From contig JAPPPC010000071.1 in the NCBI GenBank assembly GCA_028817685.1, forward strand, positions 1 through 7,685: a DNA stretch of 7,685 nt, in the 5' to 3' direction. Position numbers and translations under genes: made by a program. A model generated the notes under the pieces. The model had not been told where the DNA came from, made no database searches, and saw nothing but the letters and a program-made list of their open reading frames with translations. Below, in pieces: positions 5,966-7,685 of this stretch. Position 1 is the first letter of the stretch. Each line of letters opens with the position of its first letter. Source of the DNA: Rhodospirillaceae bacterium (GTDB lineage: Bacteria > Pseudomonadota > Alphaproteobacteria > UBA8366 > GCA-2717185).

Positions 5966-6895
5966 ATGCAAACCGCTGACGATCAACCTTCAATGCGCGT
6001 CGATGCGCGCAATCGTTTTCTCGCCGCCTGTAGTCTCGCCGGGGCCGCGACAACCGCCTATCGCAATCCGAACCCCGCAGAACATACGGACGGAGAATGC
6101 TGGATCGATATCGCGCGATTGGGTTCCCCCGACGCGCCCAGCGTACTGGTTCTCGCCTGCAGCCTGAACGGCGATGAAGGGTATTGCGGGTCGACAATCA
6201 TGACGGAATGGCTGTCATCCGGGCATCAACGCGACGTTCCGCGAGATGTCGGACTCATTATGTTGCACGCGGTCCTGCCGACAAGATGGACCGCAAGAAG
6301 CGCACCGGCACCGGACAACACGGTACAACGCAGCTGGAGTGACGCCGTCTTGTCTGCGGCAGCCAAGCGGTTTGCGTCCTACACCGAACGCACGAGGAAG
6401 CGTCCGGAAAATGAAGCACGGCCTATTGAGCCCTCAGCAACCGACACCGGCTGGATGGAAGCGGCTAGCGATTCGATCGTCAACGAAATCATCGAACATG
6501 CGCAGAATGTGGCGTTGCTGGAGTTCCACACCGGGTTGCGGCCACGCGGAGACATCGTGGTCGCGTCGTGCCATCCACCCGCGAGCGAAGCCAGTGGCCG
6601 TCTCAAGAGTTGGTTCGGAGAAAGCACCGAAACCGAAGGGCAGGCCATTCTCGACATCTTCTCGCTGGGCTTCGGCAGCCGTCTGACCGATCTTTCGCTA
6701 ACGGCCGCCCATATAGAATTCGGTGTCTACACGATCGGGGGCATTCTTGGGGTCGGCGCGCGCAGTAACACGACAGACCGACATGCGGACATCCAAGCTC
6801 TGTTTTCGCCCCAGTCTGAAGAATGGCACAGACATCTAAGCTCGGAAGGTGCGCGCCTTATTGGCCAATCGCTCACAGGCCTCGGCAAGGCGTGA
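5966..6895 (+). CDS. DUF2817 (M14 carboxypeptidase-like) protein, metal site altered
   Basis: A 309-residue protein resembling DUF2817, a branch of the zinc carboxypeptidase/succinylglutamate desuccinylase (M14) fold. Seen: VLVLACSLNGDEGYCGS (60-76), matching the family block that normally reads as THGxEGFCGS; EFHTGLRPRGD (186-196), matching the DxHTGLG block with His188 as a zinc ligand; and IEFGVYTIGGIL (250-261), carrying the usual catalytic Glu251. Ligand Glu71 is kept, but the first zinc His is Asn68. The NEDNVDLNRNF-like block is weak (DNTVQRSW, 117-124; Arg122 kept). It may bind zinc poorly or act as a non-catalytic relative. Start: the ATG at 5966 fits a leaderless promoter. ATGs at 5957 and 5993 are alternatives, and the frame is open back to 5900 with no ribosome site. 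No signal peptide, so cytoplasmic. It diverges from the five-gene operon and is followed by the TPR gene. Confidence 0.8.
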   Translation: MQTADDQPSMRVDARNRFLAACSLAGAATTAYRNPNPAEHTDGECWIDIARLGSPDAPSVLVLACSLNGDEGYCGSTIMTEWLSSGHQRDVPRDVGLIMLHAVLPTRWTARSAPAPDNTVQRSWSDAVLSAAAKRFASYTERTRKRPENEARPIEPSATDTGWMEAASDSIVNEIIEHAQNVALLEFHTGLRPRGDIVVASCHPPASEASGRLKSWFGESTETEGQAILDIFSLGFGSRLTDLSLTAAHIEFGVYTIGGILGVGARSNTTDRHADIQALFSPQSEEWHRHLSSEGARLIGQSLTGLGKA

Positions 6896-6921
6896 CACTG
6901 GACGGTTGCATCGCTAGTAAT
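6892..6921 (+). promoter_or_regulatory. Weak candidate promoter before the second TPR gene
   Basis: GTGACA (6892-6897, five of six to the -35 box) includes the stop codon of the DUF2817 gene. After 18 bases comes AGTAAT (6916-6921, four of six to the -10 box). The start point would fall at the ribosome site, leaving a very short leader. Read-through from the DUF2817 gene, 49 bases upstream, is equally likely. Confidence 0.2.
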
Positions 6922-6927
6922 CCTCTC

Positions 6928-6934
6928 AAAGGAG
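6928..6934 (+). promoter_or_regulatory. Ribosome binding site of the second TPR gene, in a small hairpin
   Basis: AAAGGAG lies 10 bases before the ATG at 6945. TCCT (6921-6924) can pair with AGGA (6930-6933) across a five-base loop, which would partly hide the site. A four-pair stem is weak, so regulation by it is only a possibility. Confidence 0.6.
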
Positions 6935-6944
6935 CAACGCGTCT

Positions 6945-7685
6945 ATGGCGAAACCATTGAGCAGAAGAGAACGGCGGCAGCAGGAGAAGCGCGCCCGAAT
7001 GGCTGCGAAGAACCCGGACCGCGTGAGCGTTACGGAAGCCCTCGGCCTTGCGGGACAGCTCTATGACAAGGGCGAATTGGCGCAAGCCGCCGACATCTGC
7101 AAAAGCGTCGCAAAGGCAGCCCCCAAACATTTCGATGCGCAACAGTTTCACGGCATCCTGTCCGCAGAGATGGGACGGTTAGAGACCGCCATTGCCGCCT
7201 TCGAGGCGGCGGCCAAAATCAAGCCGGACGATCCCGGCATCCATTTCAACCTCGCAAACGCTTTCGATGAGATGGGCCGATGGGAAGACGCCGAGAACGA
7301 GTTTCTCCGGGCACACGAGCTGGAACCGCACGATTCCGACACGCTGATAAATTTGGGGACGGTACAGCGAAAACTAGGCCGTCTCGACACGGCTATCGAA
7401 AACTTCGAGGCCGCTGTTTCATTGAACGACGGATCGGCTCTAGCGCGCGGCAACCTGGGTCACGCCTATTTTGAACTTGGCGACAACGACAAGGCCGCAG
7501 CCTGTTTCACGGACGCTATCGCCTTGGCGCCCACCATTGTCGAATATCAATTCGGCTTGGTGGATGCATTGCTTTCGGCCGGTGACTTCGGCGCGGCCGA
7601 AACGGCCTGCCAAAAAATAATCGATACCAATGCCGACAGTGCCAAAGCATTCAACCAACTTGGTAAAATTTTCCAAGGGCAAGAC
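6945..7685 (+). CDS. TPR-repeat protein, N-terminal part, 3' end cut off by window edge
   Basis: The frame is open from the ATG at 6945 to the window end (247 residues, no stop). Seen: a strongly basic start, PLSRRERRQQEKRAR (4-18), then a regular run of TPR units of about 34 residues at roughly 30-62, 63-96, 97-130, 131-163, 164-197 and 198-231, with a seventh starting at 232. Typical consensus stretches are LGRLDTAIENFEAAVSL (144-160) and LGHAYFELGDNDKAAACF (171-188). There is no signal peptide, so cytoplasmic. Long TPR arrays with a basic head are often the front part of larger proteins ending in a glycosyltransferase (SPINDLY/OGT type), sulfotransferase, methyltransferase or 2-oxoglutarate oxygenase. 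The deciding C-terminus lies outside the window, so no enzyme call is made. It probably shares a transcript with the DUF2817 gene. Confidence 0.88.
   Translation, partial: MAKPLSRRERRQQEKRARMAAKNPDRVSVTEALGLAGQLYDKGELAQAADICKSVAKAAPKHFDAQQFHGILSAEMGRLETAIAAFEAAAKIKPDDPGIHFNLANAFDEMGRWEDAENEFLRAHELEPHDSDTLINLGTVQRKLGRLDTAIENFEAAVSLNDGSALARGNLGHAYFELGDNDKAAACFTDAIALAPTIVEYQFGLVDALLSAGDFGAAETACQKIIDTNADSAKAFNQLGKIFQGQD

Noticed and set aside
6910..6922. ATCGCTAGTAATC, identical to a conserved stretch of 16S rRNA
   Set aside because: The flanking bases do not match 16S rRNA. Thirteen bases in a gap between protein genes is best taken as chance.

Overview
The DNA is G+C-rich (about 60% by eye). 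Genes are tightly packed, with 1-4 base overlaps. The mix of families (a periplasmic TPR protein, a DUF2817 protein, a large soluble TPR protein with a basic N-terminus, a nitronate monooxygenase-like flavoprotein) fits an alphaproteobacterial chromosome, perhaps a Rhodospirillales-like environmental lineage. That placement is inference from style and protein resemblance. I see no rRNA, tRNA, CRISPR array, insertion sequence or phage gene.

Layout. (1) Positions 1-749, minus strand: the 5' part of an alpha/beta hydrolase gene cut by the window edge. It diverges across about 106 bases from (2) 856-1668, plus strand: a xylose-isomerase-like TIM-barrel protein of the sugar phosphate isomerase/epimerase type. 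(3) Facing it with a 21-base gap is a five-gene minus-strand operon, 5901 down to 1690. In order of transcription it encodes an exported TPR protein, an APH/choline-kinase-type phosphotransferase, an enolase paralogue, a 73-residue two-helix membrane protein, and a nitronate monooxygenase-like FMN protein. The first four genes are joined by overlaps (TTGA, ATGA, TGATG); the last follows after 57 bases. (4) Diverging from the operon is a DUF2817 (M14-peptidase-like) gene, 5966-6895. It is followed after 49 bases by (5) a TPR protein gene, 6945 to the window end, truncated at its 3' side.

The most interesting unit is the kinase-enolase pair and its neighbours. The enolase paralogue keeps the metal ligands, base lysine, phosphate-binding Arg/Ser and carboxylate lysine. 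It replaces two residues expected near the leaving hydroxyl (yeast His373 is Ala, Glu168 is Asp). Translational coupling to a small-molecule kinase suggests that the kinase makes a phosphate ester which the enolase-like enzyme then uses. The substrate cannot be told from sequence, and I know of no described pathway with this exact gene set.

The second notable feature is the intergenic stretch 5902-5965. It carries two face-to-face sigma70-like promoters whose -35 boxes overlap on opposite strands. Each -10 box lies 6-7 bases before an ATG, which predicts leaderless mRNAs in both directions. The DUF2817 protein and the TIM-barrel protein both seem to have lost expected metal ligands.
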